Positions 40,516 to 49,510 are shown, numbered from the stretch's first letter. The stretch: DNA of 64,000 nt from DATLGB01 sp964242305 (GCA_964242305.1 CAXTBB010000004.1:108969-172968); one strand, 5' to 3'. A program made the numbers and translations. Notes: generated by a model from the letters alone, not told the origin.

Positions 40516-41652
40516 ATGGGAGAAGGCTCGCTCGAGGCGCTGCGCCAATCCAACCGCGCGCGCATCGTCGCAGCGCTCGGGGAACGCGGGGAGGCGAGCC
40601 GGGTCGAGCTGGTCGCGGCCACCGGGCTGGCTCGCACGACGGTCTCGAGCCTGATCGGGGACCTGCTGCACGAGGGCGTCGTGGTCGAGCGCGGCGCCGC
40701 GCGCAGCGGACCCTCCGGCGGCCGGCCCGCGGTGGTGCTGTCGCTCGACCCGACCTCCGGCGCCTTCGCCGGCATCGACCTCGGACACGACGGCGTCCGC
40801 GTCGTCGTCGTCGACCGCGCGGGCCGGCGGCTGGGCGGGCGCCACGAGGCGCTCGACGTGGACGCCGACGAGCCCTCGACCCTGACGGTGATCGCGCGGC
40901 TGCTGCGCGACGTCCGGCGCGAGCACGACGTGGTCCGGCTGATCGGCGCCGGTGCCGCGGTGTCGGCCCCGCTGGACCCCGGCGGCCGCCTCGCCTCGCG
41001 GGCGATCCTGACCGACTGGGAGGCCGACGTCGGCGCGGCGCTGCGCACGCGGCTGCGGACGCCGGTGACCGTCGGCAACGACGCCAACCTGGGCGCGCTG
41101 GCCGAGGTCACCTTCGGCGCCGCCGCCGGCGAGCGCGACGTCCTCTACGTGATGCTCTCGGCGGGCATCGGCGTCGGGATGATCCTGCACGGCCGGCTCT
41201 ACGAAGGCCACCGCGGGGTCGCCGGCGAGCTCGGCCACGTGCTGGTCGCTCCCGGCGGCGCGGCGTGCCGCTGCGGCGCGCACGGCTGCCTGGAGACGGT
41301 CGCCGGCACCGGCGCCCTGCTGGCGGCGACCGGCGCGCCCGCGCTCGGCGCGCTGCTGGAGCGCCTGGCCGCCGGCGAGCGGTCCGCCGGCGCCGCCGTG
41401 CGCGCGGCCGCGGTGTCGGTCGGCGCCGCCGTCGCCGCGCTCTGCCGCGTCCTCGATCCGGCCATGGTCGTCGTCGGCGGGGACCTCGCCGCCGCCGGCG
41501 ACGCCCTCCTCTCCCCCGTCCGCGCCGCGTTCGGCGACTGGGACCGCGCGCCCAAGGTCGTGCGCGGCACCCTCGGTCCCGAGGCGGAGGCGCTCGGCGC
41601 CGCCGCCGCGGCGATGCGCACCGCAGCCACCATCACCATGGAGCCCCAATGA
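40516..41652 (+). CDS. xylR: ROK-family transcriptional repressor, XylR-like
   Basis: 378 residues from ATG 40516 (an ATG at 40507 and a TTG at 40474 are in frame; the TTG would lie inside the operator and is less likely). N-terminal winged helix: RIVAALGERGEASRVELVAATGLARTTVSSLIGDL. The ROK kinase-like domain follows with GIDLGHDGVRVVVVD, VGNDANLGALAE, the ROK signature GELGHVLV and the zinc motif CRCGAHGCLE. Its stop overlaps the start of xylose isomerase (ATGA), and a palindromic operator lies upstream. Sugar-responsive repression of xylA is the natural reading. Confidence 0.88.
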   Translation: MGEGSLEALRQSNRARIVAALGERGEASRVELVAATGLARTTVSSLIGDLLHEGVVVERGAARSGPSGGRPAVVLSLDPTSGAFAGIDLGHDGVRVVVVDRAGRRLGGRHEALDVDADEPSTLTVIARLLRDVRREHDVVRLIGAGAAVSAPLDPGGRLASRAILTDWEADVGAALRTRLRTPVTVGNDANLGALAEVTFGAAAGERDVLYVMLSAGIGVGMILHGRLYEGHRGVAGELGHVLVAPGGAACRCGAHGCLETVAGTGALLAATGAPALGALLERLAAGERSAGAAVRAAAVSVGAAVAALCRVLDPAMVVVGGDLAAAGDALLSPVRAAFGDWDRAPKVVRGTLGPEAEALGAAAAAMRTAATITMEPQ

Positions 41653-42788
41653 CCCATCCCCATCGCTTCACCTTCGGCCTCTGGACCGTCGGCAACCCGG
41701 GCCGCGACCCCTTCGGCGAGCCGACCCGCGCGCCGGTCGACCCCGTCGACAGCGTCCGCAAGCTGGCCGAGCTGGGCGCCTCCGGCGTCTCCCTGCACGA
41801 CGACGACCTCGTCCCGTGGGGGTCGAGCGCGGCCGAGCGCGACCGCATCGTGGCCCGCTTCGCCGCCGCGCTGAAGGAGACGGGCATGGAGGTCGGGATG
41901 GCGACCACCAACCTGTTCGGGCACCCGGCCTTCAAGGACGGCGCCTTCACCTCCAACGACCGGCGGGTGCGACGCGCGGCGATCGGCAAGGCGATGCGCT
42001 CCATCGACCTCGGTGCGGAGCTCGGCACGGGGATCTACGTCTTCTGGGGCGGCCGCGAGGGGACGGAAACCAGCGTCGCCAAGGACCCGCGCGACGCGCT
42101 CGAGCGCTACCGCGAGGCGATCAACGTGCTCGCCGACTACAGCGTCGGGCAGGGGTACGACCTGCGCTTCGCGATGGAGCCCAAGCCCAACGAGCCGCGC
42201 GGCAACATCTTCCTGCCCACCCTCGGCCACGCCCTGCACTTCATCACCACCCTCGACCGGCCCGACATGGTCGGCCTCAACCCCGAGTACGCCCACGAGA
42301 CGATGGCGGGGCTGTCCTTCGTCGACGGGATCGGGCAGGCCCTGTGGGCGGGCAAGCTCTTCCACATCGACCTCAACGGGCAGCGCATCGGCCGCTACGA
42401 CCAGGACTTCCGCTTCGGGGCCGAGGACCTCAAGGAGAACTTCCTGCTCGTGCGGCTGCTCGAGCGCGCGGGCTACGACGGGCCGCTGCACTTCGACGCG
42501 CGCGCCTACCGCAACGAGAACGCCGAGGGGGTGTGGGACTTCGCGGCCGGCTGCATGCGCACCTACACCGCGCTGGCCGAGCGCGCGGCGCACTTCGACG
42601 CGCTCCCGGAGGTCCAGGCGGCGCTCGATCGCGCGTCGGTGCCGGAGCTGGCCGAGCCCTCTGTGGGCGGCGACGCGCCCGACGTGTTGAAGGCCGAGGC
42701 CGACTCCCTGGACGCCCTCGCCGAGCGCGGCTACTACAACGACGCGCTCGACCAGATCGTCATCGACGTCCTCCTCGGCCTGCGCTGA
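41649..42788 (+). CDS. xylA: Xylose isomerase
   Basis: 379 residues, actinobacterial class I type. Interconverts D-xylose and D-xylulose (and D-glucose/D-fructose). Active-site elements: GVSLHDDDLVPWG with catalytic His at about 49, TTNLFGHPAFKDGAFTSND, YVFWGGREG, the metal-binding Glu in FAMEPKPNEPRG, LNPEYAHETMAGLSF, FHIDLNGQRIGRYDQDFRFG and LHFDARAYR. No xylulokinase follows in this window. Translationally coupled to the ROK repressor. Confidence 0.96.
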   Translation: MTHPHRFTFGLWTVGNPGRDPFGEPTRAPVDPVDSVRKLAELGASGVSLHDDDLVPWGSSAAERDRIVARFAAALKETGMEVGMATTNLFGHPAFKDGAFTSNDRRVRRAAIGKAMRSIDLGAELGTGIYVFWGGREGTETSVAKDPRDALERYREAINVLADYSVGQGYDLRFAMEPKPNEPRGNIFLPTLGHALHFITTLDRPDMVGLNPEYAHETMAGLSFVDGIGQALWAGKLFHIDLNGQRIGRYDQDFRFGAEDLKENFLLVRLLERAGYDGPLHFDARAYRNENAEGVWDFAAGCMRTYTALAERAAHFDALPEVQAALDRASVPELAEPSVGGDAPDVLKAEADSLDALAERGYYNDALDQIVIDVLLGLR

Positions 42789-42817
42789 TCGCCGTCATGG
42801 GGTTAGCTTGACGGGAG

Positions 42818-43615
42818 ATGCACTACCTCGAGTTCCTCGCCGAGCTGCACCAGCGGCTCCGGCCCCCGACCTACCTCGAGGTCGGGGTGCGGCACGGCGA
42901 CAGCCTGGCGCTCGCCGAGCAGCGGGCGATCGGGATCGATCCGCGCCCCCGCCTGCGCGTCGAGCTCGATCGCGAGCGCACGCGCATCTACCGCCAGACC
43001 AGCGACGCGTTCTTCGAGCGCCGGGCCCCGCTGTGGCACTTCGAGGGACGGGCGCCGGCGCTGTCGTTCATCGACGGCCTGCACCACGCGGAGTTCGCGC
43101 TGCGCGACTTCATCAACGTCGAGGCGGTGTCGCGGTGGACCGGGGTGATCGTCTTCGACGACATCTTCCCGCAGAAGGCGGAATGGGCGAGCCGCGAGCG
43201 CGAGACCCGGGCGTGGACGGGTGACGTGTTCAAGCTGCCGGCCCTCCTGCGGGAGCACCGGCCCGACCTCGCGCAGCTCCGGGTCGACGTCGAGCCGACC
43301 GGGCTGCTGCTGGTGCTCGGGCCCAACCGCCACAGCACGGTGCTGTCGGATCGCTACGCCGCGCTCGAGGCCGAGGTCGCCGTCCCGGATCCCCAGGACG
43401 TCCCGGCGGGCGTGCTCGAACGCCAGGGCGCGATCGACCCCGACGCCGTGCTCGCGTCGCGCGCATGGGGCTTCCTGCGGCGGCAGCGCGGCGCGTCGGT
43501 CGAGCCCGGGTGGGGCGTGCGCCGGCTGCAGAAGCTGCTCCGCGAGGAGTTCGGCGATCGCAGCGGGCTCCCGCTGAAGGTCCGCGCCGGCCTCTCCACC
43601 TACCGGAAGACGTGA
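42818..43615 (+). CDS. SAM-dependent methyltransferase-like protein
   Basis: 265 residues. Motif I-like TYLEVGVRHGDSLALA at about 18-33, then AIGIDPRPRL, and the acidic AALSFIDGLHHAEFALRDF-type segment (here ALSFIDGLHHAEF) followed by VIVFDDIFPQ, which match class I methyltransferases related to TylF/MT_24 families that modify sugars or phenols. The C-terminal ~80 residues (RRQRGASVEPGWGVRRLQKLL) are basic and not recognised. Starts 29 bases after xylA; its 3' end overlaps the EAL gene by 16 bases. Confidence 0.7.
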   Translation: MHYLEFLAELHQRLRPPTYLEVGVRHGDSLALAEQRAIGIDPRPRLRVELDRERTRIYRQTSDAFFERRAPLWHFEGRAPALSFIDGLHHAEFALRDFINVEAVSRWTGVIVFDDIFPQKAEWASRERETRAWTGDVFKLPALLREHRPDLAQLRVDVEPTGLLLVLGPNRHSTVLSDRYAALEAEVAVPDPQDVPAGVLERQGAIDPDAVLASRAWGFLRRQRGASVEPGWGVRRLQKLLREEFGDRSGLPLKVRAGLSTYRKT

Positions 43616-45444
43616 GCGGTCCCGGCGGGCGCCGGGGCCGGGCGGGCGAAGAGGAAGCCCTGCGCCTGGTCGCAGCCGAGCTCGCGCAACCGGTCGAACT
43701 GGGCTTCCGTCTCCACGCCCTCGGCGATCGACCGGAGCCCGAGCTTCGCGGCGAGCTCGATGACGGCTGAGACGATCCGGTCGTCGTCCCTCCCGGAGCC
43801 CACGCCGCTGACGAACGACTGGTCGATCTTGACGAAGGTGACGGGCAGCTGGCGCAGGTGCGTCAGGGACGCGTAGCCCGTCCCGAAGTCGTCGAGCCCG
43901 ATGTGGACGCCGAGGTCGCACAGGCCGCGCATCTGGGCCAGCAGCTCCGGGTGGATGTCGAGCAGCGCGGTCTCCGTGAGCTCGAGGTGCAGCCGCTGCG
44001 GATCGAGGTCCGTCTCCTTGAGCGCGTTGTGCACGACGGTGGTGAGGTCCCCCGGCTCGAACTGGCGGGCGGAGAGGTTGACGGCGACGATGGCACCGGG
44101 CTCCGCCGGCCAGCGGCAGGCCTCTGCGCAGGCGATGCGCAGGACCTGCTCCCCGAGCGAGATGACGAGTCCTGTGTCCTCGGCGACGGGGATGAAGTCC
44201 GCGGGCGAGACCAGCGTCCCGTCGGTCCGCGCGATCCGGGCGAGCGCCTCGAACCCCCTCAGCGACCGCGACTGGACGTCGACCAGCGGCTGGAAGTGCG
44301 CGACGACGCGGCGGTCGTGCAGGGCCGCCTCGAGCATCTTGTGGACGGCGAGCCGTTCGTCGGCCTGCCGTCCCAGCGTCTCGTCGAAGATCTCCGCCCG
44401 CGCGCCGCCCAGTGACTTGGCCTTGTACATGGCCGTGTCCGCCTCGCTGACCATCGTCTCGGCGCTGCCCCGGCCGCGCAGGGACACCGCCACGCCGACG
44501 CTGATCGTCACCGGCTCGCCCTCATCGGGTCCCGGCGTCCGGCACCCCTCCGCGACGATGCGCTCCCCCAGGACGACGGCGTGCAGCTGGCTGTCGATAT
44601 CCGGGGCGAGCACGATGAACTCGTCGCCGCCCAGCCGCGCAATCGTGTCCATCGGGCGCAGGACGCCGGTCAGGCCGGCGGCCACCCGCCGCAGCACGAC
44701 GTCCCCGGCCGCGTGGCCCTTGGTGTCGTTGACGTGCTTGAAGCGGTCGATGTCCACGAAGTAGACGGCGGTGCACCGGGTTGAACGGCGCGCATGCGAC
44801 AGCGCGCGGTCGATGCGGTCGACGAGCAGCGTGCGGTTGGGGAGCCCCGTCAGCGTGTCGTGCGTGGCCCGGACCACGAGCGCGGCCTGCGCGTCCTGGA
44901 GCCTGGCCATCTGCTCGGACTGGATGCGACTCAGCTGCGCGATCTCGCGGTCCTGTGCCTGATGTGCGGTCAGGTCGCTGAAGGTGAGGCAGGTGAGGTC
45001 CCCCTCGAGCGGAGAGGCGCCCACGAGCACCGGCACGCGGGCGCCCTCGCTGTCCAACAGCTCCCACTCGAACGACTCGCCGCTGGCGCTCAGCGCGCGC
45101 AGCTGACCCGGGGCGACGGGCGCCTCCCCCGCGACGAAGACGGCGAGGGGTGAGCCCACGATCATCTCCCGCGGCCGGCCCAGCAGGTCAGCGAGCCGGC
45201 GGTTGACGTAGAGGACGAGGCCGTCGGCGGCCACGGTGGCGGCTCCGTCGCGCATGTTCTCGACGAAGATCCGGTACGGGCGGTCGGCGCTCTGGAGGGT
45301 GAACACCCGCCGGCCTTCGGCCCCGTCGGGGAGGACGAAGGCGTCGACCTCGCCGGCGCCGATCGCCCGCAGGGTGTCCTCGGCCTCCGCCAGGCGGGTG
45401 GCCAGGTCGTCAGCCGTCTCGGCGAGCGTGCGCTCAACCTTCAT
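43600..45444 (-). CDS. PAS-GGDEF-EAL cyclic-di-GMP signalling protein in the kai operon
   Basis: 614 residues. A short N-terminal coiled coil (TADDLATRLAEAEDTL), a PAS domain (about 60-180, VYVNRRLADLLGRPREMIVG-like, split by a Val), then GGDEF with LGGDEFIVLAPD (about 310) and EAL with FEALARI, NLSARQF, ELTETALL, DDFGTGYASL, KIDQSF and EGVETEAQF. Both catalytic signatures appear intact. ATG at 45444 overlaps the 3' end of the first-listed KaiB gene by 11 bases, so clock-like KaiB/KaiC proteins and c-di-GMP turnover are made from one transcript. Confidence 0.9.
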   Translation of the reverse strand: MKVERTLAETADDLATRLAEAEDTLRAIGAGEVDAFVLPDGAEGRRVFTLQSADRPYRIFVENMRDGAATVAADGLVLYVNRRLADLLGRPREMIVGSPLAVFVAGEAPVAPGQLRALSASGESFEWELLDSEGARVPVLVGASPLEGDLTCLTFSDLTAHQAQDREIAQLSRIQSEQMARLQDAQAALVVRATHDTLTGLPNRTLLVDRIDRALSHARRSTRCTAVYFVDIDRFKHVNDTKGHAAGDVVLRRVAAGLTGVLRPMDTIARLGGDEFIVLAPDIDSQLHAVVLGERIVAEGCRTPGPDEGEPVTISVGVAVSLRGRGSAETMVSEADTAMYKAKSLGGARAEIFDETLGRQADERLAVHKMLEAALHDRRVVAHFQPLVDVQSRSLRGFEALARIARTDGTLVSPADFIPVAEDTGLVISLGEQVLRIACAEACRWPAEPGAIVAVNLSARQFEPGDLTTVVHNALKETDLDPQRLHLELTETALLDIHPELLAQMRGLCDLGVHIGLDDFGTGYASLTHLRQLPVTFVKIDQSFVSGVGSGRDDDRIVSAVIELAAKLGLRSIAEGVETEAQFDRLRELGCDQAQGFLFARPAPAPAGTAHVFR

Positions 45445-45721
45445 TGCTGAGCTCCAGCGCCACGAGGACCTTGTCGCTGTCGGAGAGGTCGCCCACGATC
45501 CTGCGCGTGGGAGGAGGTCCGCTGCGGACGAGGGTCGGCGTCGCGAGCACGTGGTCGGCCCGGCCGGAGTCCGCGTCGTCGTGCAGGTCGATGACGGACA
45601 GGGTGAAGCGGCCGCCGAGTTGCGCGTCGCAGAGCCGCCGGGCGTCGGCGACCGCACGGGCCGACAGGTCCGAGGCGCCGCTGATGAACAGCGTCAGGTT
45701 GTGGCCGGGGTCGGGCGTCAT
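45434..45721 (-). CDS. KaiB-like thioredoxin-fold protein (second copy)
   Basis: 95 residues: LTLFISGASDLSARAVADARRLCD, FTLSVIDLHDDAD, VLATPTLVRSGPPPTRRIVGDLSD. This is the KaiB pattern (thioredoxin-like start, conserved ATPTLV and GDLSD). In cyanobacteria KaiB binds the KaiC CI ring in a rare fold-switched state. Start overlaps the stop of the other kaiB. It is shorter than cyanobacterial KaiB at the N-terminus. Paired kaiB copies next to kaiC occur in several non-cyanobacterial genomes. Confidence 0.88.
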   Translation of the reverse strand: MTPDPGHNLTLFISGASDLSARAVADARRLCDAQLGGRFTLSVIDLHDDADSGRADHVLATPTLVRSGPPPTRRIVGDLSDSDKVLVALELSNEG

Positions 45722-46032
45722 GCGCCGATCCGGAGGCGGGAGAGCACGCGGGCGGCGTCGGAGAGGTCGCCGATGATCTTGCGTTCCGGGGCGGGCCGGC
45801 GCCGGACCAGGGTCGGGATGGCGAGGACGTCGTCGTGCGCGGCCCGGTCGGGGTCCTCGACGAGGTCGATGACCTCGATCTCATGGCGGCCGGGGAGGTG
45901 CTCCTCGCAGAGCCTGGTCAGGTTGGCGAACGCGTGCAGCGAGTTCGGTGTCTGCCCGGCCACGTACAGCCGCAGGAACCAGAACTGCTCGTCCTCGACC
46001 AGCGACAGCCAGGCATCGTTGGCGCGCGTCAT
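45718..46032 (-). CDS. kaiB: KaiB-like protein (first copy)
   Basis: 104 residues: FWFLRLYVAGQTPNSLHAFANLTRLCEEHL then IEVIDLVEDPDRAAHDDVLAIPTLVRRRPAPERKIIGDLSD (described in parts). It is the closer match to canonical KaiB, with LRLYVAGQTPNS and IPTLVR. Its ATG overlaps the final codon region of kaiC (start 46032, kaiC stop 46032-46034). The two kaiB copies share the GDLSD ending but differ at the N-terminus, so they may compete for KaiC. Confidence 0.92.
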   Translation of the reverse strand: MTRANDAWLSLVEDEQFWFLRLYVAGQTPNSLHAFANLTRLCEEHLPGRHEIEVIDLVEDPDRAAHDDVLAIPTLVRRRPAPERKIIGDLSDAARVLSRLRIGA

Positions 46033-47774
46033 CAGGAGCCGTTCACGAGGGGCGCCGGCTCCGTGCTGTCCGCCCGACGCAATCGGCCCTGCTCGGCGCG
46101 CTGGTCGGCCAGGACCTCCACGCCCGTGCTGCCGTCGCTGAGCAGGCGTCCCACCGCGTGCGCCTCCTCCTCGAACTCGCGCCACAGGGACCTCGTCTGC
46201 GCCTCCACCGACTCCCGGCGGCGCTCGAGGTTGACCCGTCTCGCCTCGAGCTCCTGAGCGCGCTGCGCGCCGTCGGCGCTCTCCAGCGCCTCCTGGGCCT
46301 GGCGCGCCGACCCGGTGAGGACACCCTGCGGCCCGAGGTACACGTCGGCGAGCTCGATCCCGCGGTCGGTGAGCAGGAACTCGCGGATCTGGTTGGAGTG
46401 CGCCATCCCGCGTGCCTTGAGGATGTACATCACCCGGTTGAGCTCGCCGTTGCCCTCGAGAGTCTTGACGAGCAGCCACGTGTCGACCAGCGAGGCCATC
46501 TGCTGATCGGCCTCGCCGGGCTCGCCGGTCGTGGTGAGGCTCGTGAAGAGTGTCGTCACGCCTCTGGCCTTGAGGAAGTCGACCTGGCGGGTGAGCATCG
46601 CCGACACCTCCGACTGGCTGCCGATGCGCATCAGATCCGAGACCGGATCCTTGACGACGACCGCCGGGTCGAACTCTGTGACGTACTTCTGCACGTCGAA
46701 CAGGTGGGCCTCCAGGCCGAGGAGACTGGGCCGCAGGCACCGGAAGTGCAGCAGCCCCGCATCGACCCACTGCTGCAGGTCGATGCCGACGGAGTTCATG
46801 TTGCGGATGATCTCCGCCTCCGATTCCTCGAACGCGAAGTAGAGCGCCCGCTCGCCGCCGCGGCAGGTGGCGTCGCAGAACTGCGCGGCGAGCGTCGACT
46901 TGCCGGTACCCGACGTGCCGTTGACGAGCACGGTGCTGCCCCGGTAGAAGCCGCCCTCGCCGAGCATCGAGTCCAGACGGGCCACCCCGGTGGACACGCG
47001 CTCCTTGGACACGTTGTGAAGCAGCCCGAAGGAGGTGATCGGCAACACGGAGATGCCGGTCTCGCCGATCAGGAAGGGGTACTCGTTGGTCCCGTGTTGC
47101 GAGCCGCGGTACTTGAGGATGCGAAGCCGGCGGGTCGAGGCCTGCTCGGTCACCCGGTGGTCGAGGACGATCACGCAGTCCGAGACGTATTCCTCGATGC
47201 CCGAGCGCGTCAGCGTGCCCTCGCCGCGCTCGCCGGTGATGACCGCCGTCACGCCGCGGTCCTTGAGCCATGCGAACAGCCGGCGCAGCTCGGAGCGGAC
47301 GATGCCCTGGTTGGCGTAGGCGCCGAACAGGGTCTCGATCGTGTCGATGGCGACCCGCTTGGCGCCCACGCGGTCGATCGCGGCACCGAGGCGCAGGAAC
47401 AGGCCCTCGAGATCCCAGTCGCCGCTCTCCTCCATCTGCCCCGCCGGCAGGTCCATGTGATCGATGACCAGCGTGCCTTCGGACTGGGCCTTGTCGAGGT
47501 CGAAGCCGAGCGAGGCGACGTTGGCGACGAGGTCCGGACGGGTCTCCTCGAAGGCCACGAACACGCCGGGCTCGCCGTACTCGGTGATGCCGCGGACGAT
47601 GAACTCCATGGCCAGCAGCGTCTTGCCGCAGCCGGCCGGTCCGCACACGAGCGTCGGGCGCCCGCGCGGCAGGCCACCGCCGGTGACCTTGTCGAGACCG
47701 TCCACCCCGGTCGGGGCCTTGGCGATCTCTGTGGACGCGCCGGTCGCCATCTTCTGATCGTTGGGAGCCGTCAT
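46032..47774 (-). CDS. kaiC: KaiC-family double-RecA ATPase
   Basis: 580 residues from ATG 47774, with ACAGGG upstream (a GTG at 47780 is possible). CI: Walker A GPAGCGKT, catalytic pair VAFEETRP, signature GVDGLDKVTGGGLPRG. CII: Walker A GTSGTGKST, FAFEESEAE, and MYILKARGMAHSNQIREF. In cyanobacterial KaiC the CII sites are Ser431-Thr432 in HISTITDT; here the aligned segment is QMASLVDT, leaving Ala-Ser. The last ~75 residues are a charged coiled coil (RRVNLERRRESVEAQTRSLWREFEE) replacing the usual tail. No kaiA is present. Output may be through the downstream GGDEF-EAL protein. Confidence 0.93.
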   Translation of the reverse strand: MTAPNDQKMATGASTEIAKAPTGVDGLDKVTGGGLPRGRPTLVCGPAGCGKTLLAMEFIVRGITEYGEPGVFVAFEETRPDLVANVASLGFDLDKAQSEGTLVIDHMDLPAGQMEESGDWDLEGLFLRLGAAIDRVGAKRVAIDTIETLFGAYANQGIVRSELRRLFAWLKDRGVTAVITGERGEGTLTRSGIEEYVSDCVIVLDHRVTEQASTRRLRILKYRGSQHGTNEYPFLIGETGISVLPITSFGLLHNVSKERVSTGVARLDSMLGEGGFYRGSTVLVNGTSGTGKSTLAAQFCDATCRGGERALYFAFEESEAEIIRNMNSVGIDLQQWVDAGLLHFRCLRPSLLGLEAHLFDVQKYVTEFDPAVVVKDPVSDLMRIGSQSEVSAMLTRQVDFLKARGVTTLFTSLTTTGEPGEADQQMASLVDTWLLVKTLEGNGELNRVMYILKARGMAHSNQIREFLLTDRGIELADVYLGPQGVLTGSARQAQEALESADGAQRAQELEARRVNLERRRESVEAQTRSLWREFEEEAHAVGRLLSDGSTGVEVLADQRAEQGRLRRADSTEPAPLVNGS

Positions 47775-48030
47775 ACGCACGCCCTGTCGGTTCGGGAGGC
47801 GTCGGGCTGGGTTTCCTTGAGCTGCAGCCGTCGCTGTCAGCCCATACCAAGCGTCTCAGGTGAATGGCACGCAGCGATGAGCTACGTGACCTTCGATACT
47901 AGTCGCTCCGGCCCGCGCGGCGCACCCATGGCCCACAGTCGCGTCGCGGCTCCCTCATGAAGCGCGTCCGCCGCCGCTTCGTCGCGTCCCCGGCGGACGT
48001 CCGCCGGCCTGTCGCGTAACGACTCCGCGG

Positions 48031-48534
48031 TTGGGCGAACTGAGGGCGGTGACGCTGCCCGACCTGTCGCTGCCCGACCACACCGGCTCGGTGCGCTCGC
48101 TGTCCGAGCTGGCCGACGGCGACCCGCTGATCCTGCACACCTTCCGCGGCCACTGGTGTCCGAAGGAGCAGCGCTTCTTCCGGCGCCTCGTGGCGCTGCA
48201 GGACGAGCTCGAGGTCGGCTACGCGCGGCTGGTCTCGCTGTCCGTCGACGCGCCCGCCGTCAACGCCGCCTTCCGCGACGGCCTCGGCGCGCGGTGGACG
48301 TTCCTCTCCGACGAGGATCGCACCGCCCAGGCGCGGCTCGGCTTGCGCGAGACCACCGACACCGTTCACGATCCCTATGTGCCTCGCGTCCTCGTCCTCC
48401 GGCCCGACCTCACGGTGCACGCCGAGTACGACGGCTACTGGTACTGGGGCCGGCCGACGCTGGGCGAGCTGGTCGCCGACCTGCGCGCGATCACCGAGGC
48501 GATCCGGCCCGATTACGACGCGCCGACCGCGTGA
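48031..48534 (+). CDS. Peroxiredoxin/redoxin-like protein
   Basis: 167 residues from a TTG at 48031. AhpC/TSA-type thioredoxin fold: LPDLSLPDHTGSVRSLSEL, then ILHTFRGHWCPKEQRFFRRL with the peroxidatic-type Cys at about 47, LVSLSVDAP, WTFLSDEDRTAQARLGL and VPRVLVLRPDLTVHAEYDG. Only one Cys is present in the protein, so it would be a 1-Cys enzyme. The stop overlaps the start of the next gene (GTGA). Confidence 0.82.
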   Translation: MGELRAVTLPDLSLPDHTGSVRSLSELADGDPLILHTFRGHWCPKEQRFFRRLVALQDELEVGYARLVSLSVDAPAVNAAFRDGLGARWTFLSDEDRTAQARLGLRETTDTVHDPYVPRVLVLRPDLTVHAEYDGYWYWGRPTLGELVADLRAITEAIRPDYDAPTA

Positions 48535-49010
48535 GAGCCTGGCTGGCGCGCACCGACGCGCGTCCTCCCGACGCCATCGCGGCGGCCGCGATCGAGGGCG
48601 GCGGGTGGCTGGCGGCGTGGGTGCAGACGGCCAAGCCGGTGCGGCACGCGCTGCGCGCCGACCCGGCCGCGTTCGACCCGGACGGCCCGGGCGCGCACGT
48701 CTCCTACGTCCTTGTGGGTGCCCCGCGCGAGGTCCTGTTCGACGACCTCGCCGTGCAGCGCGCCCGCCAGCTCGTCCTCGCCGGTGGACCGTGGACCGCC
48801 GTCACCACCCTGGTCTCCGACAGCACGCGCTTCCGCGGGTCGCTCGTGGCCGCGCGGGCGCCGTTCGACGATCCCTTCGCCCGCATCGCCCCGGCGGTCC
48901 GGCTGACCGTCGGGCCCGGACTGCTCGCCGCCGGTCCGCCCCGCCTGCCGAGTCCGGTCGTCGAGCGCTACGCCGGCCAGCCCTGGCCGCAGACGGGCTT
49001 CCCCGCGTGA
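48531..49010 (+). CDS. Hypothetical protein
   Basis: 159 residues, no family recognised. GTG start overlaps the redoxin stop, and its stop overlaps the GTG of the next reading frame. Segments such as AHVSYVLVGAPREVLFDDLAVQRARQL and VTTLVSDSTRFRGSLVAARAPFDDPFARI look like a mixed alpha/beta soluble protein. Codon bias supports coding. The neighbours (redoxin, AraC remnant) suggest a small accessory operon. Confidence 0.6.
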   Translation: MRAWLARTDARPPDAIAAAAIEGGGWLAAWVQTAKPVRHALRADPAAFDPDGPGAHVSYVLVGAPREVLFDDLAVQRARQLVLAGGPWTAVTTLVSDSTRFRGSLVAARAPFDDPFARIAPAVRLTVGPGLLAAGPPRLPSPVVERYAGQPWPQTGFPA

Positions 49011-49497
49011 GCCGGACCGCCGTCTCCACCGAGCCGCCGCTGCCGCCCGCCGTCGCCGACGCCGACGAGGCCCTCTGGGCGGGTGCGCTTCGAGGCTGCG
49101 ACGGACGACTGGCTCGTCCTGCCGGACGGGTTCGTGCGTCGCGCCCACGACCTGGTGCAGGCGGGCCGGCTCGGCGCCGGCTCGCGGGCGCTGCTCGCCT
49201 GGGTCTCGTCGGCCGGCCGCCCCGCGCCGGCGGACCCGGCCGTCCGGCACGCCGCCGAGCTCCTGCGTCACGACCCCACCCTCGCCGTGGCCCGGCTCGC
49301 CGACCTGACGTCGCTGTCCCAGCGCCAGCTGCGCAGGCGGTTCGCCGCGCACGTCGGCTACGGCCCGAAGCGCTTCGCGCGCGTCAGGCGCCTCCAGCAC
49401 CTGATGCGGCTGCGCCGCCGGCACCCCGACGCGAGCCTGGCCTTGCTGGCGGCCCGTGCCGGTTACGCCGATCACGCGCACCGGGGCCGCGGCTTGG
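49007..49497 (+). pseudogene. AraC-family regulator remnant
   Basis: An AraC-type double HTH is visible: VARLADLTSLSQRQLRRRFAAHVGYGPKRFARVRRLQ (first helix pair plus linker, described in parts) and LALLAARAGYADHAH. It breaks off after ADHAH, where intact members continue with about 20 more residues, and runs straight into the next gene. Upstream, the GTG at 49007 reads VSRTAVSTEPPLPPAVADADEALWAG and then needs a frameshift near 49078 to join RFEAATDDWLVLPDG. The effector domain is much too short. Probably a decayed regulator or an assembly error. Confidence 0.6.
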
Positions 49498-49510
49498 GAT
49501 GCTTCGGTCC

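Noticed and set aside
38364..41111. Reading frame of about 915 codons spanning the membrane protein, SBP56 and xylR regions
   Set aside because: Only its last 212 codons are a real protein; the rest is antisense or out of frame with recognised genes.
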